In this document: piece by piece, positions 45,801 to 52,203 of the stretch
Numbering within the stretch: the stretch's first letter is position 1
Layout: each line of letters begins with the position of its first letter
Assembly (NCBI GenBank): GCA_903844635.1
Contig: CAIMUF010000054.1
Coordinates: forward strand, 1 to 58,851
Source of the DNA: an uncultured Sulfuricurvum sp.
GTDB taxonomy: Bacteria; Campylobacterota; Campylobacteria; Campylobacterales; Sulfurimonadaceae
Direction of reading: 5' to 3'
DNA length: 58,851 nt
Position numbers and translations under genes: made by a program
Notes under the pieces: model-generated
Told to the model about the DNA's origin: nothing
The model's database searches: none
Seen by the model: only the letters and a program-made list of their open reading frames with translations

Positions 45801-47779
45801 GAAATGACAACTTTACCGTAGGCAGCGGCACTTCTACCGTAAATGCCAATACGGGAGTCAATACGGTCAGCATAAACAGTGCAAATCTTGACAGTACGGA
45901 TGTTATCACTTCAGGTGTAGGTATTACGGATACCCTTGTTGTAACAGGCAGTACCGCTTTGAGTACTTCTAATTTTGGGACAATCACTGGTTTTGAAAAA
46001 CTCGATTTGAGTGGATATTTCAATAATATTACCGTTGATAGTACACTCGCGGCTAAGTTCACAACCTTTACGACCAAATCGGGACAAACGCTAACGATTG
46101 ATATTGCTGACATCAGTGGAAAAACTATCGATGGTGCAGGTGATGTCGTGATTACTATGGGTGCAACGTCTTCACAATCATTGGCAGCCATTACTGCTAC
46201 AGGCACACAAACCTTGAAATTTACAGCAGATGCCACCTATACTGGGGCATCTATTGGCAGTGTTGATGTCATCGACGTTGCAAGTTCAACCACAGCAACA
46301 TTAAACGCGTCGCTTATTAGTGCAAAAACATTGACCTTTAGCGGCAGTGGCAATATGACTATTAATGCAGACAACACGGCTGCCAACAATAATTTTGGTT
46401 CTATTACCGATTCGATTTCAGGTACGGTTTCGCTTAATTATTCAGGGGGAACTGCACTTGATTTGAGTGGCACTAATATTGGAACAACGCTTGTGAATAC
46501 TTTTAATACTTCGAGCGCAACAGTTACCTTATCTGCTGCACAAGCTGGAAACATTACTTCCATCACCGGAAATGGCAGTTTGAGTGTAACCGGAGCTCTT
46601 GGAGCAGATTTGAATCTTGTTACAAAAGGATATACCGGTAACGTAACGATTGCAGATGCAAACGGACACAATGTAACCCTAGGCAATGGGACAAATCATA
46701 TTACGGACAACACAACGACTGCGAACGTCATTACGGGTGGAACGGGAAGTGATACTGTTCATGTGACAAGCTCTGTCGATGTGAGCGCTAAAACATTCAG
46801 TGGGATTGAAACACTTGCTCTTGGAGCAAATAGTGTCATCATAGATTCAGCAGATGCTGCTGCAATTTCTACGTCAATCACTGGAAATGGTAACTTAAGT
46901 GTAACCGGAGCATTGGGTGCGAACCTTGACTTGTCTGTAACCGGTAAAAACTACACAGGTAACGTAACGATTGTGAACGCAAACGGTCATGATGTTACCC
47001 TCGGCGTAGGGAGTGACAACATTACGAATACCATAGCTGGCGGAACATTAGATGCCGGTGCTGGAAATGACACCTATAATGTTTCAGTCGCCACAAATAT
47101 TGCTGATACAGGCGATATTGACATCCTTAATACTACCGCTACAATGGATTTAAGTGGAAAAGTTTCCGGCATTGAGACTCTCAATGTCGCATTCGGAACC
47201 ACTACCACTCTAAATTATGGTGATATAGGCACAAGTGGTATATCGATACTTTCCGGTTTAGGATCTGTAAGTATCCATGGTACTACAACTATGGATATTC
47301 ACACAGAAACAGTATCTTTGGGGGCAGATAAGCTAGGTATTACTGGCACAGCATTTGCAGACAGTCTCGTTCTTGATTTTAGCCAGCTTAGTAAAATTCA
47401 GTTTGATGGCGGGACAGGAACTGATACCGTCTCTTTCTTTGGTACTAATGCAGCTACTTTAAATGATTTGAACGCATTTACCAATATCGAAAAACTTGAT
47501 ATTCATTCTTTAGGTCTATCAGGAGGAGGACTTGCAATTGATGCTAATTCACTGTATGCCTTTACCGGTACAAATGCAGGTTTTTCCTTTGAGTTGGATG
47601 CAGCTGCAACTGATTTAAGTAACAGTAAGCTTTCTATTGATGGGTTAACTTCATGGAAGGTTGATGGTGGTACAGTTAATACTGGAAGTAGCTTTATATT
47701 ATCAGCTGGTGATGCCCATCACTATTCATTAACAACCAGTACAAATACAATAACTGACTTATATGTACACGCACTTTAG
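30869..47779 (+). CDS. Giant type-I-secreted RTX repeat adhesin
   Basis: A 5,636-aa surface or secreted protein, start GTG after AGAAGGATATTCC. Parts: an N-terminal domain without signal peptide (1-120); a Ser/Thr-rich linker (120-235); a beta-sandwich-like domain (235-430); a huge RTX block (about 435-3075) of GGxGxDxxxG nonapeptides that bind calcium, interspersed with TANYDG-type loops; and a second block (3075-5550) of longer beta repeats with little RTX (pattern F-x-N-xx-xx-E-x-L-x-L, TLGTxAxxAGI, TIDVxG, about 110-160 aa). No cysteine was seen. The C-terminus (DLYVHAL, after HHYSLTTSTNTITD) should be the uncleaved type I secretion signal. The exporter follows after 7 bases. It is not a toxin by sequence: no catalytic domain or acylation site was found. 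Ligand unknown. Likely role is adhesion or biofilm matrix. Confidence 0.85.
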   Translation: MANESHLSYGKNTIPLKTAPLAGENLNIYLRPGDELKSSIDLSKAQYQIVGTDVVATLPNGGKITFVSLGMMVFEDNPPIIKLPNDDRLLVTDILNKVQNISQASKDSILTSGDVILQSDEKSDSAASPKKSDEPVVDYNAYYVDPQPNIKPQDEIGPKDNVGKYLTESPSFTSNETSSATSTQNYSSSETQSHSKDNIADVSAALSFDIGFYQIKSSDSTATVASVTTTTVLGGTGSALGNVSKLASAQFEPETIDYRNNPNVQVITADDPTYVTETYLTKLVRMSISQPIGFGITDVAITGLGSGFQILNSNGTSANAMGGGWDLVPGTGFTAIATDGGEIIEFYVKYEPANVTVNTDYLMQVNLTSIFDMNNVPLLMQPGVVVPILNTLTSVKDVGVIVKTVESVSDYTYTGQYSSGYVLDTTPNENIIFTGKLDSTVHGGLSSDTISGNIGNDILDGAKGNDTLSGGTGDNTLIGGLGIDTASYEFITKYSEDFLFANNGVNNDPLTGLPYTNNSKGVVVDLFAGTGTGKSVYDATTDALTGEETRTISDTLNGIEYVIGSKYDDTLSGDGAANKLMGGEGNDTLDGRSGADYLDGGAGNDRLIGSTDDFMIDGGDNTDTVDFSDNSNGIEVALNNSSNGTIINIGGAGATTTKIKNVENVAGSHFKDIITGDNADNLLIGGSTTITSRSGDDTISGGSGADVIVGDMQVASTIGSGLYGGDDLLSGGVGNDIIWGDSAPVLSTSVLVVDANQMSETIVDTNPISHVVTTLSTVVGGNDTLMGGAGDDYLNGGSGFDTVDYTSSLSSVSVDLSTNRAFGDGNDRIFNIENIIGTSNGDTLTGNNLVNTIVAGEGNDTLSGQGGNDTLDGGLDSDWADYSYSSGVIVDLSTTLGTATVTGGGDTDTLVSIENVIGSSGNDTMTVGSGTNTLLGNNGNDYFYALGSGDTIDGGNGSDSVDYGSLTNDITINLGTGASDDRLISIENIYATAYNDSLVGSSDANILDGKVGADTLRGMSGNDTLYGGTGNDILDGGDNDDTLYGGDNNDTLIGGFGTDILDGGLGQNTADYSGVGIGSINVDLSTGIASDGQGAYDTLSNIQIVKGSSSADIMKGSSSADTLIGGNGNDTFLASGGSDTYYGNTGSTPDSYSDKIDYSALGTVNNIFVDLSSASSVNPGLVQLRDNTNATLSTDSLYSVEEVYGTSGKDTMIGGVGLNTLYGGAGDDTLTGTLDGDVLDGASGINLADYHTSADSLTVNLTPTSQNVYKTSDIPTSTNSDTLKNIQNVTTGSGNDTLTGNSANNVLNGGSGNDTADYSTSITSINANLTTGQVVGSATGTDTLVNIENIIGTAQSDIIRGDTNANSLMGLGGNDTIYGGLDGDHIDGGAANEKNTLNYSGLGATTIDLEAEQAHLTASSVVDTITNIQDVIAGSNNDILIGKVGMVNTLFGGDGNDTFTGNMDGDLLDGDIGTADMADYSSNTAKVVDIYAQKIALSISDLSLVTKYDTFTNIEIINTGNANDQFTLTGSSDSNHLTLNGGGGSNTVDYGGLSIGNIVTDLSTVVGGYSTVTVNGSTGDDYIANIKNITGSQNGDTITGDATTNVLHGNGGHDKLDGGAGNDTVYGDTGNDTIIGTIDNTVDYYDGGADSDTIDYSAVTTALALSNGTTVTGGGVGTDTLANIEIFKSGFGSDILSGGTSAMTIYGYDGVDAITGGSGDDLIYGGSSWSATGTTDNVSNVLDGGAGNDKIYAGSAGDTLRGGLGNDTLYGGAGIDTAEYSVAMSATLNTSLVNADGLDVLDIDTIEILRAGIGADVITGADTGILATIYAGAGNDILNGGAINETLYGEVGNDTLRGGDGIDILYAGDGNDLIYGAILTAGRDVIYGGNGTLADSAGSDTLDFSDNTNIAISIVVDMSTQSGVTTAGTAKISGNTVATFYQIENITGGSGADQITGDANANSLNGGGGSDTIFVSNGADAIDGGVGTDTMDFSSRATAVNVNLAMLQILNNGNSEAQTIQNIENLIGGSVGDTLYGDGVTNTIQGGLGADTLKGGDGNDVLYATDTTFAGDGAVSNTLYGEAGNDTLFGAAGADILDGGLGNDTLDGKEGSDILIGGGGNDTIGDSGVAGNDTLSYAGSSKIITAFALSDGTIEITDGTVLDATVTLNSEDQTNVGIDTLSATHGIEMILGSGLSDKFFTQTYRPINEAFTLDGGSGNDTIYGGALNDVVYGGANDDTIRGYGGNNILAGGSDTVTGSGTDTLDYSFDTQGVKVNLTSGFASYDAVAQNRGVHVTDVGISGYIGGTDEVYNFYRVLGGSGTDTIAGNLLTDSINGGAGDDWIVMTTGNDYIDGGTNADFIDYNFIAGSVIVDLSGSVGTGSAGTDDIRNIENVSGSASADTITGNSGVNTLIGRLGNDTISSGAGNDLIYGDNNNANSALNEASDTESGSDNLYGGAGSDTIYGGLGDDYIEGDSGGDVPTGFTNTLYGGGGNDNFGLYNGNDIVYGGSGTDTANYWNSGGIVARLDATYDIGGIKFGTITQGGTTDYISLADVENLSGSGYGDTIYGSSLISSVLRTINGGNGNDFIQGNSAIIAEYIDGGENDDTIEGGGGADTLYGGGGTDLFYGAIDGDTIYGGETNETAGGDTVNFIHVTGTPLEIIMNNNAQGSVKVGGIAQSYFYEIENIVGTNSNDTIVGDIQGNALSGGAGDDTLAGGAGNDAIDGGANTNGAGGGDWIDFTIDGVADAVNGITIDLGNKLQQWISATRGSDTVANIENVKGTANADTIWGDSTGNYAAGSVHTILGMAGDDSIVLRGGNNSIDGGSGIDTVSYSNENGVTLTLVGGGGTATVGSYSDILTTIENIIGSDNNNTALAKDTITGDANANRIVGMRGDDTLDGGAGNDSIEGNSDNDTIYGGAGTDTIDGGAGNDMLYVNTNTLTDSVANTIYGGSGADNIFGSLSGNTLYGDMSAGVSSGQGDVLRYDLLNTGVHVNLSTTTMTAVGWDGTADVLAATDTIGGFTNVRGSGFADKFEGTTGSESIYGGAGNDIFVGNGGADSLYGESGDDSFIFTTVAQMQAAALINGGASSEINSVTLTSHTGNEIITTANMSYIQQLQLAGGSTSLATYTANTNNISILGTTGADYIIGGVGFTNTISGGGGDDVVVFAVGDLLGDIVDGGAHATADTLKITGASSMTDVQFTNVSNFEVLDLSGYSGTSITLGTEANGALGSTGVVNLATTYAAGTSVVVDVSGYGNGLTVNGGTGSDDVIVSIGQILTVNGSTGTADILEFKDAGTISSLSATISGIEQIKFSSLGANNITLDANTLSDAPTLVGGANSDTFNYSITNLTAADKIDGGAGVDTLSLLNAGIIDNTANAVFGGMTNVEIIQLKDSLGVHNTLTMGTMNGTINGGNQGDVYNYTLADLTSADTIFAGTGTDTLAISGGGVFTDSTVMTNLHSIETLNLNGFTGTNATLTSTAGNAGITTVDATTKASSLDLTIASFSNPISVTTSAGSNDVIRTSTNYMANQVLNAGVGSNDTLSMSSGSDVTDAMLANKTNFEVFDISALNANTTITMGANANAAGFTTVQDTSANAKTIDVHGDARTLAVNAGTGVDTIIVNNAAQNAVINGGATGINTLSFYNSLTGGQAGSAGVIGNVTFSNIQKIQLANTGNDVTFDASAMGVTLIGGSGIDIFRYAAANFTAFDTIDGGNGNDTLLYTTNSNAITGADFTNLTSIETLQLADGGNTVSAYNYTYGTLVGGSGVDAISITSGASSVKIDGAAGNDVFTFANATDMTNATTIIGNSGTDTVVVNGTTDITAASFAKLATVETVNISALNANATLGTAAQIEGIVTVTDTGSFVKTIDASTFGNNILAINANGGSDVNDTVILDSAQTTVSVNLGSSTGDTLSLSGATTVTDSFFSNKQGIETLNLTNGTMSNVTLGTNANTTGIKTVTDAGSNAKTIDVSGDAIGLTVNAGTGVDIIIVDSTKTYTIDGGNAENNTLKLSNQLTTSETGSATVIGNVNYSSVTTVQLADGGNTVAFDLYSGSGTNISLLGGMGNDVFKYAIAGMAGDSLLGGAGNDTLFFTDSGTIVQASLSGVDTSTANKIEVIQFADGVNAITVDKDGILLQGGNNADTFNYAVGSLTIGDTIDGGSGTDILALSGGAVTDVQFTNLSSIETLNLTAITAGSSVTLGTEAAGAGLIAVNGNTGGMTLDVQNFGNSSLGIALGASNDTLLVASTQTLVTAVGGATGTDTLKVVGSGVAIGDALLANKTGFEVLDVASLSTNSTVTLVSAASGFTSISESSGTNQQTIDVSGYLGTLSSGIALTSAGAAGDTVKVLSTQNIAIAGGSATNDTLQITNQISSGGISATGLGGIEKIQLGDFTNSVTMNYDNKTFIGGSADDTFQYSVGTFSTTDSLNGGTAGTDTLLFSDASTSISGANFGSNLTGIDIIQLANGVNTVSSYAYTAGTLIGGNGVDTITVTAGTNGAKINTGTGVDIVNVSNVTDLNNTTINGGDSLDKVVITTTSGGIITAANITNIAEIDLASGGSAYTINTATSIVGSTGNDSIIGGASVNNTISAGLGDDTVEFDIANLDASDKVWGGNVGNDTLKITGTGNLGDAILANIREFEVLDVTSLVGNVTLAGNATTAGITSITDTNGASSAKIIDVTLNTSVTSITAAGGADTIKINGSSVTTVNTGGGDDTINATSTQSVSIDGGTGINTLNIQNTGTISAINATLNSIQKIQFADATNDITVNKDNISLIGGIGNDTFNYNATDLSGTDYVDGGSGAGVDTLKITGNAALIDSQFAHVVNIEKLDLTGYTNGGVTLSTNADNNTTLEVLLGTTATTVDAIGFTGNITITGNATATDDTIKLNSSDFTSGDHIAADGGNDTLVLSGSTNFVSTDFANVSGIETLDMSTFAGTTVTMFADASGKFNTYTSSNLAMTIDASAIAGGTFNLGTGNDNFTVGSGTSTVNANTGVNTVSINSANLDSTDVITSGVGITDTLVVTGSTALSTSNFGTITGFEKLDLSGYFNNITVDSTLAAKFTTFTTKSGQTLTIDIADISGKTIDGAGDVVITMGATSSQSLAAITATGTQTLKFTADATYTGASIGSVDVIDVASSTTATLNASLISAKTLTFSGSGNMTINADNTAANNNFGSITDSISGTVSLNYSGGTALDLSGTNIGTTLVNTFNTSSATVTLSAAQAGNITSITGNGSLSVTGALGADLNLVTKGYTGNVTIADANGHNVTLGNGTNHITDNTTTANVITGGTGSDTVHVTSSVDVSAKTFSGIETLALGANSVIIDSADAAAISTSITGNGNLSVTGALGANLDLSVTGKNYTGNVTIVNANGHDVTLGVGSDNITNTIAGGTLDAGAGNDTYNVSVATNIADTGDIDILNTTATMDLSGKVSGIETLNVAFGTTTTLNYGDIGTSGISILSGLGSVSIHGTTTMDIHTETVSLGADKLGITGTAFADSLVLDFSQLSKIQFDGGTGTDTVSFFGTNAATLNDLNAFTNIEKLDIHSLGLSGGGLAIDANSLYAFTGTNAGFSFELDAAATDLSNSKLSIDGLTSWKVDGGTVNTGSSFILSAGDAHHYSLTTSTNTITDLYVHAL
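32171..40095 (+). repeat. RTX calcium-binding repeat block
   Basis: The first two-thirds of the adhesin's repeats: dozens of GGxGNDTLxGG-type nonapeptides, often in pairs or triplets separated by VDLSTG-like strands and NIENIIGTxxxDTLTGN connectors. Known to fold only in the high external calcium, which aids one-way export. A 22-base exact direct duplication lies at 34184-34205 and 34211-34232. Confidence 0.85.
40096..47500 (+). repeat. Second beta-repeat block of the adhesin
   Basis: Divergent repeats of about 110-160 residues around the motif DTLxxxG...TDxxFxN...ExLDLS...TLGTxAxxAG...TIDV. RTX motifs are sparse. The last two units (about 46555-46700 and 46870-47030) are recent duplicates: both encode LSVTGALGA...YTGNVTI.ANGH.VTLG. 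Confidence 0.75.
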
Positions 47780-47786
47780 GATTTAA

Positions 47787-49904
47787 ATGGAACAACTACT
47801 CGAAACAACTCACTCTAAGCACGATAGACTCCTGCTCTCGTTCAAATACATCCTCGATTTTTACAATGGGGATGTGGAACTTAAAACGATTACGACCATC
47901 TTGGCACATACGAAACAGCATTTAGAGATTGAAGATCTTAAAAATGGCTCGATAGATTTTGGTCTTAATTTTGAACATGCAGAGATTTCTGCGGATATTA
48001 TTTATTCGCATATTTTTCCCTGCATTGTTATGAAAAAGAATGCAAAAGCAACAGTGCTCCTCGCATTGGAGGGAGATACAGTACAGCTGCTGGATGTGGT
48101 CAGCGGTGAAAAAAGTACCTATTCGGTGGCACAGCTAGTAAGCGAGTTTGATACAATTCTTTATTTTTACAAAGATTTGACACCTAAAAATATTTTGACT
48201 CATGATGAAAAAGGGAAAGAATGGTTTTGGAAACATCTTGTAGAAGCTAAACCGGATATTATAAAAGTCAGTATTTTGACCATATTTATCAATGTATTCA
48301 TCTTATTGGTCCCTTTGTATGCGATGAATGTGTACAACCGAGTTATCCCAAATTTTGCGACTGAAACCCTTTTTGTTTTGACCTTGGGGGTTGTTTTTAT
48401 CTTTATTTTTGATGCTTTGTTCAAGATGGTACGAATCTACATTCTTGAAAATATGGGTCGCCGTATCGGCAGTACCCTCGAAGAAGAACTGCTAAAGAGA
48501 TTGTTGCTGATTCAAAGTCAGCATGACCATCTTCTTGCCGGTTCAAAAGCAAATTTGTTTAAAGAAATCGCCCAAGTGCGGGACTTTTTTATGTCAAAGA
48601 GTATTGCGTATGCCCTTGATTTACCTTTTGTCTTTCTGACCCTTTTGGTTATTTATCTGATCTCTCCTTCTGTGGCAATTGTTGTCTTTTTATGTGGTAT
48701 CGCTATTATTGTGGTCAATGTGGTTTTACAAATGCCGATTTTTTCGTTGAGCAGAAAACTGTTTCATGATGGACAAATGAAACACAACTATCTTTTTGAG
48801 ACGATTAAAGGGATAGAGACGCTAAAGCTTACCAATGCAGTCTCAAAACGATTGCATAAATGGAGACAGCTCGTCAATTTTTATAATTACATTAATCTTA
48901 AAATACAAATGTATACCAATCTAGCCACCAATATTTCATACACGATTATGCAGCTTGCAACCGTGTTAACCCTTGTTGTGGGAGTCTATCAGGTACAAGA
49001 AAAAAATCTCACCATCGGAGCACTCGTAGCGCTTGGACTTCTTGTAGGTAGAGCAATGGTCCCTATCGTCAATATTTCCAATCTTTTGAGCAAATACAAA
49101 GAGTTTAAAGAGTCATTGGACTCACTCAATAAATTTTGGCACATGCCATTAGAAACTCAAAAACCAATCGATATCGGGATTAAAAAACTTCAAGGGCATA
49201 TCGAGTTCAATAACGTCTCTTTTACCTACGCTGGGACAAAACAGCCTTCGATTACCAGTGCTAATTTCAAGATTAAAGCCGGAGAGAAAGTTGGATTTAT
49301 AGGACCTACGGGAGCAGGTAAAAGTACGGTTCTACGCCTTTTAACAGGGCTTGATACTCCAAATAGTGGAAGTATTTTTATCGACGGACATGAAATAAAT
49401 ACCATACATCCCGTAGAGCTTCGAGATAACATCGGTATCATGCCGCAAGAGCCTTTTTTATTCGACGGTACGTTAAAAGACAACATTGAAATCGGCAAAA
49501 ATATTGGTAAAGATATGCTTATTAAACTTTTAACGATGACAGGACTCGAAGAGCTGGTTAAACGCTCAGGCGAGGGTGAAAACTTCCAAGTGGGAGAAGG
49601 CGGATCGAGGTTGTCCGTTGGTCAGCGCCATCTTGTCGGACTTGCCCGCTCTCTTATCAATGATCCATCTATTTTGATTTTGGATGAACCGACCACGGGT
49701 ATGGATGTCGGTCTTGAAAAAGAGATGATTAAACACCTTAAACCTATTGTGGAGGCTAAAACTTTGATTCTTATTACCCATCGTTTTGCTGCATTGGAAT
49801 TGGTCGATCGTGTATTAGTGGTTAACAATGGTCGCATCGTAGCAGACGGACCGCGAGATGATATTCTCAAACAACTTCAAACCCAAACTGGTAGTAAATC
49901 ATGA
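47787..49904 (+). CDS. Type I secretion ABC transporter (LapB/RtxB/SiiF-type)
   Basis: A 705-aa inner-membrane exporter. Residues 1-140 form a C39-like domain lacking the catalytic cysteine (LLLSFKYILDFYNGD in its place), which in HlyB-like systems holds the unfolded substrate. Six membrane helices follow (about 160-440), then the nucleotide-binding domain: Walker A GPTGAGKS (506-513), signature LSVGQ (609-613), Walker B ILDEP (631-635) and the H-loop ITHRF. It begins 7 bases after the adhesin, and its stop overlaps the HlyD gene start (ATGATGA), so all three belong together. Confidence 0.94.
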   Translation: MEQLLETTHSKHDRLLLSFKYILDFYNGDVELKTITTILAHTKQHLEIEDLKNGSIDFGLNFEHAEISADIIYSHIFPCIVMKKNAKATVLLALEGDTVQLLDVVSGEKSTYSVAQLVSEFDTILYFYKDLTPKNILTHDEKGKEWFWKHLVEAKPDIIKVSILTIFINVFILLVPLYAMNVYNRVIPNFATETLFVLTLGVVFIFIFDALFKMVRIYILENMGRRIGSTLEEELLKRLLLIQSQHDHLLAGSKANLFKEIAQVRDFFMSKSIAYALDLPFVFLTLLVIYLISPSVAIVVFLCGIAIIVVNVVLQMPIFSLSRKLFHDGQMKHNYLFETIKGIETLKLTNAVSKRLHKWRQLVNFYNYINLKIQMYTNLATNISYTIMQLATVLTLVVGVYQVQEKNLTIGALVALGLLVGRAMVPIVNISNLLSKYKEFKESLDSLNKFWHMPLETQKPIDIGIKKLQGHIEFNNVSFTYAGTKQPSITSANFKIKAGEKVGFIGPTGAGKSTVLRLLTGLDTPNSGSIFIDGHEINTIHPVELRDNIGIMPQEPFLFDGTLKDNIEIGKNIGKDMLIKLLTMTGLEELVKRSGEGENFQVGEGGSRLSVGQRHLVGLARSLINDPSILILDEPTTGMDVGLEKEMIKHLKPIVEAKTLILITHRFAALELVDRVLVVNNGRIVADGPRDDILKQLQTQTGSKS

Positions 49905-51172
49905 TGAATAAAATGGCACTTGAAAAACGGTGGAACTACTATATTACGGTTGTTCCCATCGGACTGTTCATTCTTGTCACCTTGATTTGGGCTACTTTTT
50001 CTGAGATTGATGAAGTGGTTCGTGGAGAAGGTAAAGTTATCCCATCAGGGCAAACAAAAGTTTTACAACATATGGAAGGGGGAATCGTAGCTGAGATACT
50101 GGTGAATGAAGGAGATACCGTTTCTGTAAATCAACCTATTTATCGATTGGAACAAGCCTCATTCACAGCCGATTTAAATGAAAAAGGGCTTGAAAAAGTA
50201 GCTTTGCAAGCAAAACAACAGAGGCTTGAAAGTCTTACTTACGATAAAAATCTTGTATATTCGCCTGAATTTATGCAACAATATCCTCAGATTGTTAGTA
50301 ATGAGATGCAAATTTATCACAGTGAAAAACTCAACAATTCCGATCGCCTTAACAGTGCATTGCAAAAAGTAGAGCAAAAGAAATATGAGATTCAAGACTT
50401 AGAGGCAAAACTGAGAGATTTGACATCCGAATTGGACGTTGAAACAGAAAATGCATCTATTGCCGAGCAGTTGATGAAATCAGGTGCCGGCTCGAAAAAA
50501 GAGTATTTGGCAGAGAAGAGTAAAAAACAAAACCTAATCACACAGCTCAATAGTATTAAAAATCAAATTCCGGTTGCCAGAGGAAAAGCTAAAGAAGGAT
50601 TGTTTGAAGTAAGCTCTATTAAGTCAGAAATTAAATCAAAAGCGTTGAATGAACTTCAAGATATTCGACTTAAACTGAGCCAGACATTTCAGCAAAGTGA
50701 GGCTAGTGGAGACCGAACAAAAAGACTCTTGATTACGTCACCTGTAAAGGGCATAGTCAATAAACTTTATTATTACACAATTGGCGGTGCGATCAAAGCA
50801 GGGGATAAAGTGGCTGAAATCACTCCTTTGGAAAGTGGATTTATGATTGACGCTAACATAAGGGCTTTAGATCGAGGTCGAATATGGATGGGGCAAAAAG
50901 TTAACATTGAAATAACGGCGTACGATTACGCTAAATATGGGAAAATAGAGGGACAGCTTGTTTCCATCAGTCCCGATAGTTACACCAATCAAAAAGGTGA
51001 AATTTTATATGCGGTTAAAGTCAAAGCGTATAAAGATAATCTAGGTGAAAACCTTCCTATTATGCCGGGAATGGAGGCAGTGGTTAATATTGTCACTGGG
51101 AAAAGAACGGTTTTAAGCTACCTCTTTTTACCAATCAAGCGTATGGGTAAGAATTCGATGCTTGAGCCATAA
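49901..51172 (+). CDS. Type I secretion membrane-fusion protein (HlyD/LapC/SiiD)
   Basis: A 423-aa periplasmic adaptor. It has one N-terminal membrane helix (about 15-35, VVPIGLFILVTLIWATFS), followed by the biotinyl-lipoyl half motif VIPSGQTKVLQHMEGGIVAE, a long coiled-coil hairpin (about 105-245) and a second lipoyl/beta-barrel segment (TSPVKGIVNKLYYYTIGG). The C-terminal part (AYDYAKYGKIEGQLVSISPD) is the typical HlyD barrel ending. It bridges the ABC exporter and TolC-type channel encoded at 54475. Confidence 0.93.
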   Translation: MMNKMALEKRWNYYITVVPIGLFILVTLIWATFSEIDEVVRGEGKVIPSGQTKVLQHMEGGIVAEILVNEGDTVSVNQPIYRLEQASFTADLNEKGLEKVALQAKQQRLESLTYDKNLVYSPEFMQQYPQIVSNEMQIYHSEKLNNSDRLNSALQKVEQKKYEIQDLEAKLRDLTSELDVETENASIAEQLMKSGAGSKKEYLAEKSKKQNLITQLNSIKNQIPVARGKAKEGLFEVSSIKSEIKSKALNELQDIRLKLSQTFQQSEASGDRTKRLLITSPVKGIVNKLYYYTIGGAIKAGDKVAEITPLESGFMIDANIRALDRGRIWMGQKVNIEITAYDYAKYGKIEGQLVSISPDSYTNQKGEILYAVKVKAYKDNLGENLPIMPGMEAVVNIVTGKRTVLSYLFLPIKRMGKNSMLEP

Positions 51173-51216
51173 TTATGTGTTATAATTCAATTTTAATTAA
51201 GATGAAGGAATTTTGA

Positions 51217-52182
51217 ATGTTTGCGTTGATACTAAAATTTCAAGCTATTATGGAAAAACTTAAACAAAATAAACGTCTCTGGTTTACAACAATTACGGTT
51301 CTTGCTTTTTTAGGAATAGCAGGAACGCTTCATTACTTAAACACAACGACAGAAAGATCTGCCCATAACTTATATGAAGCCACTAGTGGCACTTATTTTC
51401 AAGAGCTCGATTCAAAATTACTAGCAGCACAACAAGAAGTGACTATTTTAGGTGCTGCTTTGATGGACAATCAGCTCTTTTTTGGCGCAATTGCCAATGG
51501 TGCAAATACGGCAGGAAATAATGTAAAATTAAAACAAATTGCTGATAATATCAATGCAATAAGTAAAAATCAAATTGCATTAGAGTTGTATGATAAAAAT
51601 AGTATCAAAATCGCATCTTCCATTGAAAATATGAAACTAACGGCTACTGCTTATGATTCAAAAGGGCTTCGTAGTGCTATCAGTACTAATACATTTACGA
51701 GTGCAATTGAATATCAAGATGGACAAGTATATGTGAGAGTGTTTTTTCCTTTTGCTAACGGAGTTCTTGAAATTAAAAAATCAGTTGACTTTTTAATTGA
51801 CGAATATGCTGAGAGTGGAAAAATATTTCAAGTTATTCTAGATAAAGACTTTCTCGATATGAAGAGAGTACAAGAGTTTACGTATAAAAAAATTGGTAAG
51901 TCTCAAATTAGTGTGCAAACTAAAAGCAACGATGAGTTTTTAGACTATTTAGCGAAAGTAGATTTTGATCAACTTATCCTTGATAAATACATGCTTGCAG
52001 ATGGTTATTTCATTATGAGTAAACCTATCTTGGATATAGAAGGTAAAAGAATAGGGATTTTCCTAATAGGGGAAGATACTTTAAAAGAAAACAGTCTCCC
52101 TAAAATGACCAAAAGTATCTCAACCGGGATTACTACTGCAGCGATGGGCTTGGTTGTTTCCTTGCTTATTTTGATGATTTAG
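51217..52182 (+). CDS. Membrane protein with extracytoplasmic Cache-like domain, no output domain
   Basis: A 321-aa protein with a helix at about 20-38 (LWFTTITVLAFLGIAGTL) and another at the very C-terminus (about 302-321, TTAAMGLVVSLLILMI). The 260 residues between resemble the periplasmic double-Cache sensor of chemoreceptors: a long helix (ERSAHNLYEATSGTYFQELD), then YDKNSIKIASSIEN and YVRVFFPFANGVLEI strands. A normal chemoreceptor or kinase would continue after the second helix; this one stops there. So a ligand-binding domain without signalling part sits inside the secretion operon. The ATG follows AAGGAATTTTGA. I infer sensing or a structural role near the motor pair that follows. Confidence 0.65.
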   Translation: MFALILKFQAIMEKLKQNKRLWFTTITVLAFLGIAGTLHYLNTTTERSAHNLYEATSGTYFQELDSKLLAAQQEVTILGAALMDNQLFFGAIANGANTAGNNVKLKQIADNINAISKNQIALELYDKNSIKIASSIENMKLTATAYDSKGLRSAISTNTFTSAIEYQDGQVYVRVFFPFANGVLEIKKSVDFLIDEYAESGKIFQVILDKDFLDMKRVQEFTYKKIGKSQISVQTKSNDEFLDYLAKVDFDQLILDKYMLADGYFIMSKPILDIEGKRIGIFLIGEDTLKENSLPKMTKSISTGITTAAMGLVVSLLILMI

Positions 52183-52203
52183 ACAAGGACAGTACCTAAA
52201 GCC

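Noticed and set aside
30869-47779. Hemolysin or RTX toxin
   Set aside because: RTX repeats alone do not make a toxin. There is no hydrophobic pore-forming region, no acyltransferase gene (hlyC) beside it and no catalytic domain seen.
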